The notes under the pieces were generated by a model. The model was not told the origin of the DNA and did no database searches. It saw only the letters and a program-made list of their open reading frames with translations. Below, in pieces: positions 27,073-36,198 of a stretch of 64,000 bases of DNA. Every line of letters begins with the position of its first letter. Position 1 is the first letter of the stretch. The position numbers and the translations under genes were made by a program. The DNA is taken from assembly GCF_018130215.1 (NCBI RefSeq), contig NZ_JAFCKQ010000028.1, positions 29,640-93,639 of the forward strand. The letters are read 5' to 3'. Origin of the DNA: Bradyrhizobium jicamae. Lineage in GTDB: Bacteria > Pseudomonadota > Alphaproteobacteria > Rhizobiales > Xanthobacteraceae.

Positions 27073-28110
27073 TTACTTGATGGCTCCGAGCAGCAGGCCC
27101 GACCGCATCATGCGGCTGAGCAGGCCCGCCATGATCATCATGGGAACGATGGCGACCAGCGCCGCGGCCGAGATCGCCCACCACTCGTCGCCGCGCTGGC
27201 TGTTCTGTCCCGCCACCAGGATCGGCAGCGTCTGCCACCTGGAATTGGTCAGGAACAGCGCGAACAGGAACTCGTTCCAGACGAAGGCGAGCGTGATCAT
27301 GAAGGTCGCGAGCAGGCCGTTCATCGACATCGGCACCACGATGCCGAAGAAGATGCGCCAGGTCGGCACATTGTCGACCATCGCCGCCTCCTCGACCTCG
27401 ATCGGAACGGCCTCGAAGAAGTCGCGCATCAGCCAGACCACGATCGGCAGCGAGAACGCGACATAGCACAGCGTCAGGCCGATATAGCTGTCGATGAGCT
27501 GGAAGCCGAGCCGGCCGATCTCGCTGTAGAGCAGATACAGCGCAAAGGCCGTGACGATCGGCGGGAACATGCGCTGGCTGACGAACCAGAACAGGATATC
27601 TTCATTCCCGAGGACCGGCCCCGGCAGCGGCAGGCGGTTGGCGACGACGGCAACGACCAGCGCGACCGGGAACGCGAGCAGCAGCGCCTGCGGCCGCGTG
27701 AATCCGAGCGAGGTGTTGAACAGGAGATAGCCGCCGAGCGCGAGCAGGAAGAAGATCAGGCCGGCGCCGAACCGGACCTTGAACTCGAAGCGCACCAGCG
27801 CATAGGCCGCCATCGCGCCGATCGCGGTCGCGATCGCCGCCGCCGACAGGCCGACGATGGTCGAATTCAGGAAGGTGCGGAAGAATTCGCCGCGGATGCC
27901 CTGATAGAGATCGATGAAGGGCTGCAAGGTCGGCGTAAAATCGATGAACGGCAGATAGGTCGGTCCGCCGACGACGCCGGGCGGCGTCTTGAATGCGGTG
28001 ACGACCACCCAATAGAGCGGAAACACCGTGATCAGGCACCAGGCGAGAACGCCGGCCGTGACCAGGCGGCGGCTCCATGGCGACAGTCCGGTCAGGCCCT
28101 GCCCGCTCAT
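27073..28110 (-). CDS. MalG-type ABC sugar permease
   Basis: A 345-residue permease with about six membrane segments. The cytoplasmic EAA loop for the ATPase is DFFEAVPIEVEEAAMVDNVP, the form seen in the MalG branch. Between the first and second segments it has a long periplasmic stretch. It overlaps the MalF-type gene by ATGA, and the binding-protein gene follows 28 bases on. Confidence 0.88.
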   Translation of the reverse strand: MSGQGLTGLSPWSRRLVTAGVLAWCLITVFPLYWVVVTAFKTPPGVVGGPTYLPFIDFTPTLQPFIDLYQGIRGEFFRTFLNSTIVGLSAAAIATAIGAMAAYALVRFEFKVRFGAGLIFFLLALGGYLLFNTSLGFTRPQALLLAFPVALVVAVVANRLPLPGPVLGNEDILFWFVSQRMFPPIVTAFALYLLYSEIGRLGFQLIDSYIGLTLCYVAFSLPIVVWLMRDFFEAVPIEVEEAAMVDNVPTWRIFFGIVVPMSMNGLLATFMITLAFVWNEFLFALFLTNSRWQTLPILVAGQNSQRGDEWWAISAAALVAIVPMMIMAGLLSRMMRSGLLLGAIK

Positions 28111-28982
28111 CGACGCTTTTCCAGATGCGGCCGCAGCAGCGCCAGGTAGGTGACACCGATGATCGTGATCGCGATCAGGAACAGGAAGCTGAGCGCCGAC
28201 GTATAGCCGAGATTGAATTTCTTGAAGCCCTCCTGGTAGGCGAACAGCGTCAGGGTCTCGGTTTCCACACCCGGCCCGCCGCCCGTCATCACGAACACGG
28301 TGTCCATGATCTTGTAGCTCTCGATCAGCCGGATGAAGACGACGGCGGCCGAGATCGGCAGCAGCATCGGAAAGGTGATGCCCCAGAACTGCTGCCATGC
28401 GCTGGCGTTCTCGAGCTCCGCGGCCTCGTAGACGTCCTCGGGCAAGGTTTGCAGGCCGGCCAGCATCATCAGGATGATGAACGGCGTCCACTGCCAGACC
28501 TCGACCGCGATGATGCAGGCGAGCGCCCAATGTCCGTTGGTGAGGAACGGCAGATTGACCAGGCCAAACTCGGACAGGAACTGGTTGAGCGGCCCCATGG
28601 TCGGATTGAAGATCATGCGCGCGACCAGCGCGACGGCGACCGGCGCCAGCAGCATCGGCAACAGCAGCGCGACGCGGAACAGCCGCTCGCCCGGCACGCG
28701 CGCATTCAGCGCCAGCGCCACGCCGAAACCGATCACGTATTGCAGCCCCACCGCGATGAAGGCGATCAGCGTCGTCGTGAAGATCGCATTCCAGAACCTC
28801 GGCTCCTGCAGCAGCGATGCGTAATTGCCGAGCCAGACGACGCGCGGCGGGATCGGCGGAATCAGGCGATAACTGAGGAAGCTGGTGGTGAACGAATAGA
28901 TCAGCGGAAAGATCGAGATCGCCAGCACGACGAGCACCGCCGGCCAGATGAAAACGTGCTTGATCGGATCATTCCGCATCAT
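28107..28982 (-). CDS. MalF-type ABC sugar permease
   Basis: A 291-residue permease with six predicted membrane segments, starting VFIWPAVLVVLAISIFPLIY. Its EAA loop is LPEDVYEAAELENASAWQQF. ATG 28982 overlaps the stop of the kinase gene and its own stop overlaps the MalG-type start, so transport and sugar phosphorylation are made from one coupled message. Confidence 0.88.
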   Translation of the reverse strand: MMRNDPIKHVFIWPAVLVVLAISIFPLIYSFTTSFLSYRLIPPIPPRVVWLGNYASLLQEPRFWNAIFTTTLIAFIAVGLQYVIGFGVALALNARVPGERLFRVALLLPMLLAPVAVALVARMIFNPTMGPLNQFLSEFGLVNLPFLTNGHWALACIIAVEVWQWTPFIILMMLAGLQTLPEDVYEAAELENASAWQQFWGITFPMLLPISAAVVFIRLIESYKIMDTVFVMTGGGPGVETETLTLFAYQEGFKKFNLGYTSALSFLFLIAITIIGVTYLALLRPHLEKRR

Positions 28983-29914
28983 GAAGCGGACTGCTCCTTC
29001 AGAAGGGCCTCGATTTCCGCCCGCCGAGGCATGGCGGGCGCGGTGCCCGGGCGCGTCACCGAAATCCCGGCGGTCGCCGAACCAAAGCGTGCAGCTTCGA
29101 GAGGCTCCGCCCCGGCTGCCAGCGCCGCCGCAAAGCCGCCGACGAACGCATCGCCGGCGCCCGTCGTTTCGACGACCTTGCCGGCGGCAAAGGGCGGCAC
29201 GTGGAGGGATCGATCGCGCGAATGGAACAGTGCGCCGCGCTCGCCGAGCGTGATCAGCGCCGTGCCCGCCCCTTTTTCCAGCAGGGCGTTGCCGGCGCGG
29301 CGCGCGCCGGCAAGGTCTCCCACGGCGATCCCCGTCAGCCCTTCGGCCTCGGTCTCGTTGGGAACGACGTAGTCGCAGAGCGCGAACAGGCCAGGATCGA
29401 ACTTGAGCGCCGGCGCAGGATTGAACACCGTGATGGTGCCAGCGGCGCGCGCGATCTCGAGCCCGCGGAGCGCGGCATCCACCGGCTGCTCGAGCTGGGT
29501 GACGAACACGCGGCTGGCGCTGATGGCACCCGCCGCCGCATCGATATCCGCGGGACTGATGCCGCCGGCCGCACCCGGCACCACGATGATCGCGTTGTCG
29601 CCGCGTGTTTCGTGGACATAAATGAAGGCCGCGCCGGTTGGCGCGTCGGCGACCTTGGCAACATGCGGCCGGATTCCCTCGGCCTCCCAGGTCTTGATCG
29701 CAAGCTCGCCGAAGGCATCGCTTCCGATCCGGGAGATGAAGGTAACCCCGGCCCCGGCGCGCGCGGCGGCGACGGCCTGGTTCGATCCCTTGCCGCCGGG
29801 CCCCATTGCGAATCCGGATCCGGCGATCGTCTCGCCGATCGCAGGCATGTTGCCGGCGCGAAACGCCAGGTCGACCACGAACACGCCAAGGACGGCGACG
29901 CCATTCTTGCTCAT
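28979..29914 (-). CDS. PfkB-family sugar kinase (ribokinase/deoxyribokinase-like)
   Basis: A 311-residue kinase with the ribokinase substrate motif GPGGKGSNQAVAAARAG near the N-terminus and the catalytic TTGAGDAFVGGFAAAL near the C-terminus. The ATG at 29914 has GGAGAG upstream and lies four bases after the mutarotase stop. In a DeoR-controlled operon led by deoC, a deoxyribokinase making 2-deoxyribose 5-phosphate (also the DeoR effector in E. coli) is the simplest reading. Ribokinase and deoxyribokinase cannot be separated by eye. Confidence 0.83.
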   Translation of the reverse strand: MSKNGVAVLGVFVVDLAFRAGNMPAIGETIAGSGFAMGPGGKGSNQAVAAARAGAGVTFISRIGSDAFGELAIKTWEAEGIRPHVAKVADAPTGAAFIYVHETRGDNAIIVVPGAAGGISPADIDAAAGAISASRVFVTQLEQPVDAALRGLEIARAAGTITVFNPAPALKFDPGLFALCDYVVPNETEAEGLTGIAVGDLAGARRAGNALLEKGAGTALITLGERGALFHSRDRSLHVPPFAAGKVVETTGAGDAFVGGFAAALAAGAEPLEAARFGSATAGISVTRPGTAPAMPRRAEIEALLKEQSAS

Positions 29915-29918
29915 GTCG

Positions 29919-30374
29919 TCACTCTCCATCCGGCGCGATGACGCCCTTGCTGAACAGGAAGCAGCCGTAGAAGCGCCGTTCACCCGTCGCGATCACGCAA
30001 TAGGCGGTCTTGGCCTTCTCGTAGAAGGCATGGCGCTCGACCCCGACCAGCGGCCAGGATTTCCCTTCCGCGCGATCGATCGCGGTCTGCACCTCGCGCT
30101 GTACCGGCGGCACCTCCTGCGGCTGGCCGACGATCTCCATGCGGATGGCCGCGTCATCGATGAACGTATCGAGCGGCATGACCGAGAGAATGGCTTCGAC
30201 AGCCTTGGCGGCACTGACATTGTCGATGCGCAGCAGCTCACCAAGGGCGGTCTGCCGGGCAATCGAATCGGCCGGAAAGTTGGTATCGCACACCACCAGG
30301 CGATCCCCGTGCCCCATCGCCCGCAGGGCATAGAGCACGTCGGCATTGAGCAGCGGATTGATGCTCTTGAGCAT
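29919..30374 (-). CDS. RbsD/FucU-family sugar mutarotase
   Basis: A 151-residue cytosolic protein that interconverts sugar anomers for a kinase. The active-site segment is MGHGDRLVVCDTNFPAD, closer to FucU (GHGD...NFP) than to E. coli RbsD (GHTD...). ATG 30374 gives the usual family length; GAGGGA lies upstream. It sits directly before the kinase gene. It probably prepares the anomer of deoxyribose or ribose that the kinase uses. Confidence 0.85.
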   Translation of the reverse strand: MLKSINPLLNADVLYALRAMGHGDRLVVCDTNFPADSIARQTALGELLRIDNVSAAKAVEAILSVMPLDTFIDDAAIRMEIVGQPQEVPPVQREVQTAIDRAEGKSWPLVGVERHAFYEKAKTAYCVIATGERRFYGCFLFSKGVIAPDGE

Positions 30375-30458
30375 GTTGCGTCCCTCCCTTGTCTTCGCAG
30401 TCGCCCGAACTCTGACGGTCCGGATCCCCATCGGTATCACCGCAAGGTGACTTCTCGT

Positions 30459-32843
30459 CTAGTCTCCATAGGGAATCCAGATATTCTTCACCTGCACCGC
30501 ATGGCGCAGCAGGATCGGTCCCTCGCTCGCCGCCCTGTCGTGCCAGTCGAGCGCCAGGCCGTGATCGACCAGCGTGCGCTTGAGGTTGCCGACGGACAGC
30601 CGTTCTGCCGCCACTGAGGCCTCCTGCGACCCGAACACCCAGAGCGCGTCGACGTCGTCGTGCTCGGCAAGAACCTTCACCAGCGCCTCACGGTCACCGG
30701 TGACGATATTGACCACACCCGCCGGCACATCCGAGGTTTCCAGCACCTGGTAGAAATCGGTCGCGGCGAGCGGATGCTGCTCGCTCGGTACTGCCACCAC
30801 CCGGTTGCCCATCGCGATCAACGGCGCCACCAGGCTGATGAAGGCGAGCAGCGGGGCCTCGTCCGGGCAGGCCACGCCGACCACGCCGACCGGCTCGTGC
30901 ATGGCGAGCGCGACGCCCCGCAGCGGCGGCGCGTGGATGCTCCCCTCGAATTTGTCGGCCCAGGCCCCATAGCTGAACAGCCGCTCGATACCGGCATCGA
31001 CCTCCGCACGCGCCTTCGCGGATGATACGCCCGTCATGTCGCCGATGCTCCGCACAAACTCGTCCCGGCGCGCGGACAGATTCTCGGCAAGGTAGTAGAG
31101 GATTTGGGCGCGATTATGCGCCGTCGCCTTCGCCCAGGCTTCCGCCGAACGCGCCGCGGCCACCGCGTTGCGGATGTCCTTGCGGTTGCCGTCACCAACT
31201 TCGCCCAAATGCTTGCCCTTCGGTGACAGCACGGCGCGCGAATAATTGCCGTCCGGACGGACCTGCTTTCCACCGACGAACAATTTTGCGGTGCGATCGA
31301 TCGACGGCACGCCAAATCCCGCAGTGTCGGCCGATGACACCGGCGGCGATGCCTTGGCACGAACCTTACGTCCGCTCCACACCTTGGGCTTGAGATATTC
31401 GTGCATGCCCTCGCGGCCGCCCTCGCGGCCGAAGCCGGATTCGCGGTAACCGCCGAAGCCGACGCTGGCGTCGAACAGGTTGGTCGCGTTGACCCAGACC
31501 ACCCCGGCGAGCAGCTTCGGCGCGATATCGAGTGCCAGCCCGATCGTTTCGCTCCAGACGCTCGCGGCAAGTCCGTAGCGCGTGTTGTTGGCGAGCATCA
31601 CGGCCTCATCTGGCGTGCGGAACGTCATCGCGACCAGAACGGGACCAAAAATCTCCTCGATCGCCACGGTCGATGACGGGTGCACGTTCCAGAGCAGCGT
31701 CGGCGGATAGAAGCAGCCCTCCGACGGGATCGCGCCCGGCGCCTGATATTTCTCGGCGCCCTCCCTCACTCCGGTTTCGACCAGCGCCTTGATGCGCTCG
31801 AGCTGCACGGGCGCGACTATTGCGCCCAGGTCGATCGCCTTGTCGAGCGGCGGACCGACGCGCAGCGTCTCCATGCGGCGGATCAGCCGCCGGCGGAAGT
31901 CTTCCGCGATCCCTTCCTGAAGCAGCAGGCGTGATCCGGCGCAGCAGACCTGGCCCTGATTGAACCAGATCGCATCGACCACGCCTTCGACGGCACCGTC
32001 GAGATCGGCATCGTCGAACACGATGAAGGGCGACTTGCCGCCAAGTTCGAGCGTCAGCGACTTGCCGCTGCCTGCGGTCGTCTGTCGGATCAGCCGCCCG
32101 ACCTCGGTCGAACCGGTGAACGCGATCTTGTCGACGCCGGGATTCTCGACCAGCAGCGCGCCGGTCGCGCCGTCACCGGTCACCACGTTCAGCACGCCCG
32201 GCGGAAGTCCGGCCTCGGCTGCGAGCTCGGAAAACAACAGCGCCGTCATCGAGGTGAATTCCGCCGGCTTCAGCACCACGGTGTTGCCCGCGGCCAACGC
32301 AGGCGCGATCTTCCACGCCAGCATCAGCAGCGGGAAATTCCACGGGATGATCTGGCCGATCACGCCGATCGGCACCTGATCGGCGAATTCGCGTTCCTGC
32401 AATTGCGCCCAGCCGGCATGGTACAGGAAATGGCGCGCGGCAAGCGGCACGTCGAGATCGCGGGTCTCACGGATCGGCTTGCCATTGTCGATCGCTTCCA
32501 GTACGGCGAACAGCCGGGCGTGGCGCTGCAGCATGCGCGCCAGGGCGTAGAGATGGCGCGCACGGCCGTGACCGCCGAGCCTGGCCCAGTGCGGCTGCGC
32601 CGTGCGCGCGGCGCTAACCGCCGCCTCGACATCCGCGGCAGAGCCCTGCGCGATCTTCGCCAGAGCCTCGCCCGTGGCCGGCTCGATCGTCGTCAGATGC
32701 TTGCCGTCACGCGGCGCTGCGAATGCGCCGCCGATGAAATGCCCGAATGTCGACTCGTGCCGCTTGAGCCAGGCGCGCGCCTCGCCGTCCGCCTCCGGAG
32801 CGGGACCATATTCCATGGTCTCGTAGTAATGTGCGACGCTCAT
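30459..32843 (-). CDS. ALDH16-type two-domain aldehyde dehydrogenase
   Basis: At 794 residues this is far longer than ordinary aldehyde dehydrogenases (about 490). Residues 1-500 form a complete enzyme: PWNFPLLMLAWKIAPALAAG, FTGSTEVG, the catalytic Glu in LELGGKSP and the catalytic Cys in NQGQVCCAGSR. After a linker near 510-520 a second, shorter aldehyde-dehydrogenase-like domain follows (KLFVGGKQVRPDGNYSRAV onward) that lacks the catalytic Cys and Glu motifs. This is the architecture of ALDH16. It starts two bases after deoC, so it likely oxidises the acetaldehyde released by deoxyribose-phosphate aldolase. Glyceraldehyde is an alternative. Confidence 0.85.
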   Translation of the reverse strand: MSVAHYYETMEYGPAPEADGEARAWLKRHESTFGHFIGGAFAAPRDGKHLTTIEPATGEALAKIAQGSAADVEAAVSAARTAQPHWARLGGHGRARHLYALARMLQRHARLFAVLEAIDNGKPIRETRDLDVPLAARHFLYHAGWAQLQEREFADQVPIGVIGQIIPWNFPLLMLAWKIAPALAAGNTVVLKPAEFTSMTALLFSELAAEAGLPPGVLNVVTGDGATGALLVENPGVDKIAFTGSTEVGRLIRQTTAGSGKSLTLELGGKSPFIVFDDADLDGAVEGVVDAIWFNQGQVCCAGSRLLLQEGIAEDFRRRLIRRMETLRVGPPLDKAIDLGAIVAPVQLERIKALVETGVREGAEKYQAPGAIPSEGCFYPPTLLWNVHPSSTVAIEEIFGPVLVAMTFRTPDEAVMLANNTRYGLAASVWSETIGLALDIAPKLLAGVVWVNATNLFDASVGFGGYRESGFGREGGREGMHEYLKPKVWSGRKVRAKASPPVSSADTAGFGVPSIDRTAKLFVGGKQVRPDGNYSRAVLSPKGKHLGEVGDGNRKDIRNAVAAARSAEAWAKATAHNRAQILYYLAENLSARRDEFVRSIGDMTGVSSAKARAEVDAGIERLFSYGAWADKFEGSIHAPPLRGVALAMHEPVGVVGVACPDEAPLLAFISLVAPLIAMGNRVVAVPSEQHPLAATDFYQVLETSDVPAGVVNIVTGDREALVKVLAEHDDVDALWVFGSQEASVAAERLSVGNLKRTLVDHGLALDWHDRAASEGPILLRHAVQVKNIWIPYGD

Positions 32844-32845
32844 GC

Positions 32846-33868
32846 TCAGCCCACGGGGTGACGGTTGAAGGCCGAGTAGCGGCCGGTAACGTGATGTTCG
32901 AGCTGTCGCTCGATGTCGGCGAGCAGGCTGGAGGCGCCGATCCGGAACAGATCAGGCTCGAGCCAGTCGCGTCCGAGTTCCTCCTTCATCAGGAACTGAT
33001 AGTTGAGCACGTCCTTCGCGGTCGAGATTCCGCCGGCCGGCTTGAAGCCGATCTTGTAGCCGGTGCGCTCCTGATACACCCGGATCATCCGTAGCATCGC
33101 GAGCGTCACGGGCAGCGTCGCATTGACGCCCTCCTTGCCGGTCGACGTCTTGATGAAGTCGGCGCCGGCCATCATGCAGACCATCGATGCCTTGGCGACG
33201 TTGCGCAGCGTCTTGAGATCGCCGGTGGCCAGGATCGTCTTCAGATGCGCGCTGCCGCAGGCCGCGCGAAAATCCCTGACCTCCGCGTAGAGCGCGCGCC
33301 AGTCGCCGGTCAGCACATGCTCGCGGGTGATGACGATGTCGATCTCCTGCGCGCCGTCCCTGACGGAGGCCTCGATCTCCTTGAGCTTCAGGTCATGCGG
33401 CACGAGGCCGGCGGGGAATCCGGTCGAGACCGCGGCGACCGGAATGTCGGATCCATCCAGCGCCTCGACCGCCGTCGCGACGAAACGGTGATAGACGCAG
33501 ACCGCGCCGGTGTGCAGGTCGCGCCCGGCAAAGCCCAGCGCCGCGAGGATGTCGCTCCGCACCGGCGCCCTCGCCTTGGCGCAGAGCCGCTTCACCCGCT
33601 CGGTGGTGTCATCGCCGTTCAGCGTCGTCAGGTCGATGCAGGTGACCGCCTTCAAAAGCCATGCGGCCTGCGCGTCTTTCTTCACCGTGCGCCGGCCAGG
33701 CAGGCTCGCCACGCGGCGCTCGGCCGCCGACAGGTTGATCCTGATCTCGTCGACCCAATCCATTTCGAGCGCGCGGCCGCTGTTGCGCGCGCCGGTATGG
33801 GCGTTGCTCTCGCCGCGGGCGTGAGGCTGCGCCGGGGCTGGATTGTGCATCAGGACGCTCTGGGCCAT
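32846..33868 (-). CDS. deoC: Deoxyribose-phosphate aldolase
   Basis: A 340-residue class I aldolase that splits 2-deoxyribose 5-phosphate into glyceraldehyde 3-phosphate and acetaldehyde. The Schiff-base lysine lies in ADFIKTSTGKEGVNATL, and AALGFAGRDL and KPAGGIST also match DeoC. It is longer than E. coli DeoC (259) by an N-terminal extension of roughly 60-80 residues; the true start could be at MDWVDEIR rather than the ATG at 33868. It is the first gene of the operon and diverges from deoR, with a DeoR-like operator between. Confidence 0.9.
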   Translation of the reverse strand: MAQSVLMHNPAPAQPHARGESNAHTGARNSGRALEMDWVDEIRINLSAAERRVASLPGRRTVKKDAQAAWLLKAVTCIDLTTLNGDDTTERVKRLCAKARAPVRSDILAALGFAGRDLHTGAVCVYHRFVATAVEALDGSDIPVAAVSTGFPAGLVPHDLKLKEIEASVRDGAQEIDIVITREHVLTGDWRALYAEVRDFRAACGSAHLKTILATGDLKTLRNVAKASMVCMMAGADFIKTSTGKEGVNATLPVTLAMLRMIRVYQERTGYKIGFKPAGGISTAKDVLNYQFLMKEELGRDWLEPDLFRIGASSLLADIERQLEHHVTGRYSAFNRHPVG

Positions 33869-34020
33869 CGGTACGCCGTGCGCGCTAGCGAATCGGCGGA
33901 AGCGCCAGGTAGATTGAAAGCGTCGACTGCAACATGCGATCCTCCCACGCCTTGCCCGCTGGAGCCCACCGCCTGTCGAAGCGTATCATCGCCAGACATC
34001 GGATCGCTTCGTTCAGGCCA

Positions 34021-34036
34021 TGTTATTATTTTAACA
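34021..34036. promoter_or_regulatory. DeoR operator-like palindrome in the deoC-deoR intergenic region
   Basis: TGTTATTATTTTAACA carries the same outer arms (TGTTA...TAACA) as the E. coli DeoR operator TGTTAGAATTCTAACA; all 10 arm positions match, the centre differs. It lies 153 bases upstream of the deoC ATG and 70 upstream of deoR, in the only A/T-rich patch of the region. Confidence 0.7.
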
Positions 34037-34105
34037 TATCGCCGTTGCTAAATTCACAACATTGTAAGATCATTGTCAACCGGATAAGCAGGCTCGGTGA
34101 CGAGA

Positions 34106-34903
34106 ATGACTGAAACACCGAACGCACGACCCAGCGAAACGCGCGTCCAGCGATTGCAGCGGCTGCGCCGTGCCGTCGAGGTCAGCGGTGCGCTGCATCT
34201 GAAGGATGCCGCCGAGCTGCTCAAGGTGTCGGAAATGACGGTGCGGCGCGACCTTGCCGGTCCGGACGGCGAGACGCTCGCGCTGCTCGGCGGCTACGTC
34301 GTCAACGCGGCATCGCCGACCGGGCTCAAATACACGCTCGAGCAGGAGATCGACCAGCACACCCAGGGCAAGCGCCTCGCCTGCCGGTCCGCCGCCGCCT
34401 CGATCCAGCCGGGCGACACGATCTTCATCGACTGCGGCACCACGATGCAATCGCTGGCGGATTGCCTGCCCGAGGACATGCCGCTCTCCGTGATCTGCTA
34501 CTCGATGAACATCGCATCGATCGTGACGCGGCGGCCGGCGACGCAGGTGATGCTGATGGGCGGGCTCTACCACCCGTCGTCGCAGTCGTTCTCTTCGGAG
34601 GACGGGTTGTCCTATCTGCGGCGGCTCGGGGTCAACAAGGCCTTCATTTCCGCCGGCGGTCTGCACTGGACCCGTGGTGCGAGCTGCTCGAACTTTCACG
34701 AGGTCGCCGTCAAGCAGGCCGTGATCGCCACCGCGATGGAGAGCATCCTGGTGGTCGATGCCAGCAAGCTCGGCAGCCTGAAGCCGGCGTTCTTTTCCGA
34801 TGTCGGCGCATTCTCACGGATCATCGTCGGCGGCTCGGTGACCTCGGAGATGCGCAAGCACTTCCGCAGCCTTCCCGTCGAATACGTCACGAGCGCCACC
34901 TGA
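34106..34903 (+). CDS. deoR: DeoR-type repressor
   Basis: A 265-residue regulator with an N-terminal winged helix (LHLKDAAELLKVSEMTVRRD, then LALLGGYVV) and a sugar-phosphate-binding C-terminal domain (IFIDCGTTMQSLADCL, ISAGGLHWTRGASC, ILVVDASKLG). It resembles E. coli DeoR itself unusually closely, including LHLKDAA.LL.VSEMT.RRDL, LLGGY.V and the CYS.N and SA.G.H..KGA-like segments, more than the general DeoR family. The E. coli protein responds to deoxyribose 5-phosphate. The start is ATG 34106, with GTG 34097 possible. It probably controls the deoC operon and the facing rbsABC-type operon. Confidence 0.85.
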   Translation: MTETPNARPSETRVQRLQRLRRAVEVSGALHLKDAAELLKVSEMTVRRDLAGPDGETLALLGGYVVNAASPTGLKYTLEQEIDQHTQGKRLACRSAAASIQPGDTIFIDCGTTMQSLADCLPEDMPLSVICYSMNIASIVTRRPATQVMLMGGLYHPSSQSFSSEDGLSYLRRLGVNKAFISAGGLHWTRGASCSNFHEVAVKQAVIATAMESILVVDASKLGSLKPAFFSDVGAFSRIIVGGSVTSEMRKHFRSLPVEYVTSAT

Positions 34904-34915
34904 TCCGGACGGGGG

Positions 34916-34957
34916 CTGGGTCGGCCGGATCAGGCTGGCCGGCGATGCGCGACCCAG
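34916..34957. terminator. Nested inverted repeat between convergent deoR and binding-protein genes
   Basis: CTGGGTCG (34916-34923) pairs with CGACCCAG (34950-34957), and inside it GCCGG (34924-34928) pairs with CCGGC (34939-34943). It fills most of the 81-base gap between two convergent genes and may stop transcription from both sides, although no T-tract is present. Confidence 0.5.
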
Positions 34958-34984
34958 CGAGGCCGCGCGTCGTAGCCGAAAGGC

Positions 34985-36136
34985 TCAGTTGCAGGCGGGC
35001 TTCGCCTTCTCGCAAGCGTCGGTCAACTCCTTCGGCGGCTCCTTCTTGAACACGGTCTTGTAGGACTCCAGCACGTTCGATTGCGTCACCGGCAGCGACT
35101 GCACGCCGATCCAGCCCGGCGTCTCCTTGCCCAACAGCGCATTCATCATCGCCATCGCCTCCGCGACGCCCTGGTCATAGGGACGCTGCGAGCCGGTCGC
35201 CTTCAGCGGACCGCCCTTGGCGATCTCGATCGCCGATTGCAGGCCGAGGTCGACCGTGGTGACGGGAATGTCGATGCCCTGTGCCCGCATCGAGCTCAGC
35301 GTGTCCAGCGCCGGCTGGTCCCAGACCGCGAACAATCCCTTGATGTCCGGATTGCCGGTGAGGAAGTCGCCGGCGATCTGCGAGACTTTCGGCGGATCGG
35401 TGAAGTCGACCTGCTTCATCTTGATGTCGGGCCGGTTCGCCTTCATCCATTCCCGAACGCCCTTGGTGCGCTCGTTGGTGCTGAAATAGTCGACACCGAA
35501 GTTGACCAGGCCGATCGTGCCGCCCTGCGCCACGCAGGACGCCAGGATCTGCGCCGCGATCCGGCCGTTGCCCTGGCTGTCCGCCGAGACCATCGTGGCA
35601 TATTCCTCGGGATGCTTCAGGCCAGTCGGAATGCTGTCCATCAGCACCAGCTTGATGCCGGCCTGGGCGATCTTCTTGTAGGTCGGCGCGGTCGCGGTGA
35701 AATCGACCGGGATCGAGATGATGCCGTCCGGGTGCTGCTGGATGGTGTTTTCGATGTCGGCGATCTGCTTGTCGACCTGGTACTCAGCGGACGCGACGCC
35801 CGTCACCGTCACACCGTATTTCTTCAGCGTATCGGTGATGCCCTGGATCTGGAGCTGCGACCAGTCGAGGTTGACGGTCTGCATGGAGATGCCGACCTTG
35901 AAGTGCTTGTCCTTGATCTTGGCGGCATCGGCGTCCGAGAGCGCGAGCACTTCGGGCGAAGCCGCCTTCTCGCCGTGCGGGCCTTGGCCGACGATCGACT
36001 TCGGTCCGAGGGTTGCGAGATCGACGCCCTTGACGCAGGTCGCGGGCAGTTCGGCGCCGATGGCGGGGACGATCGAGATCGCACTCGCTGCGATCAACGC
36101 GGTCAGCGGCAAGCTTTGTCGCAAGATTGGCTTCAT
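34985..36136 (-). CDS. Periplasmic sugar-binding protein (RbsB type)
   Basis: A 383-residue type I binding protein with a signal peptide cleaved near IVPAIGAE. Its core segments are HFKVGISMQTVNLDWSQLQ, HPDGIISIPVDFTATAP and IKGLFAVWDQPALDTLSSM. It is the last gene of an rbsA-rbsC-rbsB operon, 62 bases after the permease. With a DeoR-like operator on the promoter of that operon, 2-deoxyribose or a deoxynucleoside is the likely ligand, by inference. Confidence 0.86.
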   Translation of the reverse strand: MKPILRQSLPLTALIAASAISIVPAIGAELPATCVKGVDLATLGPKSIVGQGPHGEKAASPEVLALSDADAAKIKDKHFKVGISMQTVNLDWSQLQIQGITDTLKKYGVTVTGVASAEYQVDKQIADIENTIQQHPDGIISIPVDFTATAPTYKKIAQAGIKLVLMDSIPTGLKHPEEYATMVSADSQGNGRIAAQILASCVAQGGTIGLVNFGVDYFSTNERTKGVREWMKANRPDIKMKQVDFTDPPKVSQIAGDFLTGNPDIKGLFAVWDQPALDTLSSMRAQGIDIPVTTVDLGLQSAIEIAKGGPLKATGSQRPYDQGVAEAMAMMNALLGKETPGWIGVQSLPVTQSNVLESYKTVFKKEPPKELTDACEKAKPACN

Positions 36137-36198
36137 TGTTCGTTCTCCTCCCGTTTTGGCCGCCGATTGCGAAGGGCCGGCGACCTCTCCCCTGATGA

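Noticed and set aside
34051..34079. A sigma-70 promoter for deoC from TTGACA at 34079-34074
   Set aside because: The -35 is perfect, but the hexamer at the right distance (TGAATT) is poor; the start of the transcript may lie nearer the operator, so I did not annotate it.
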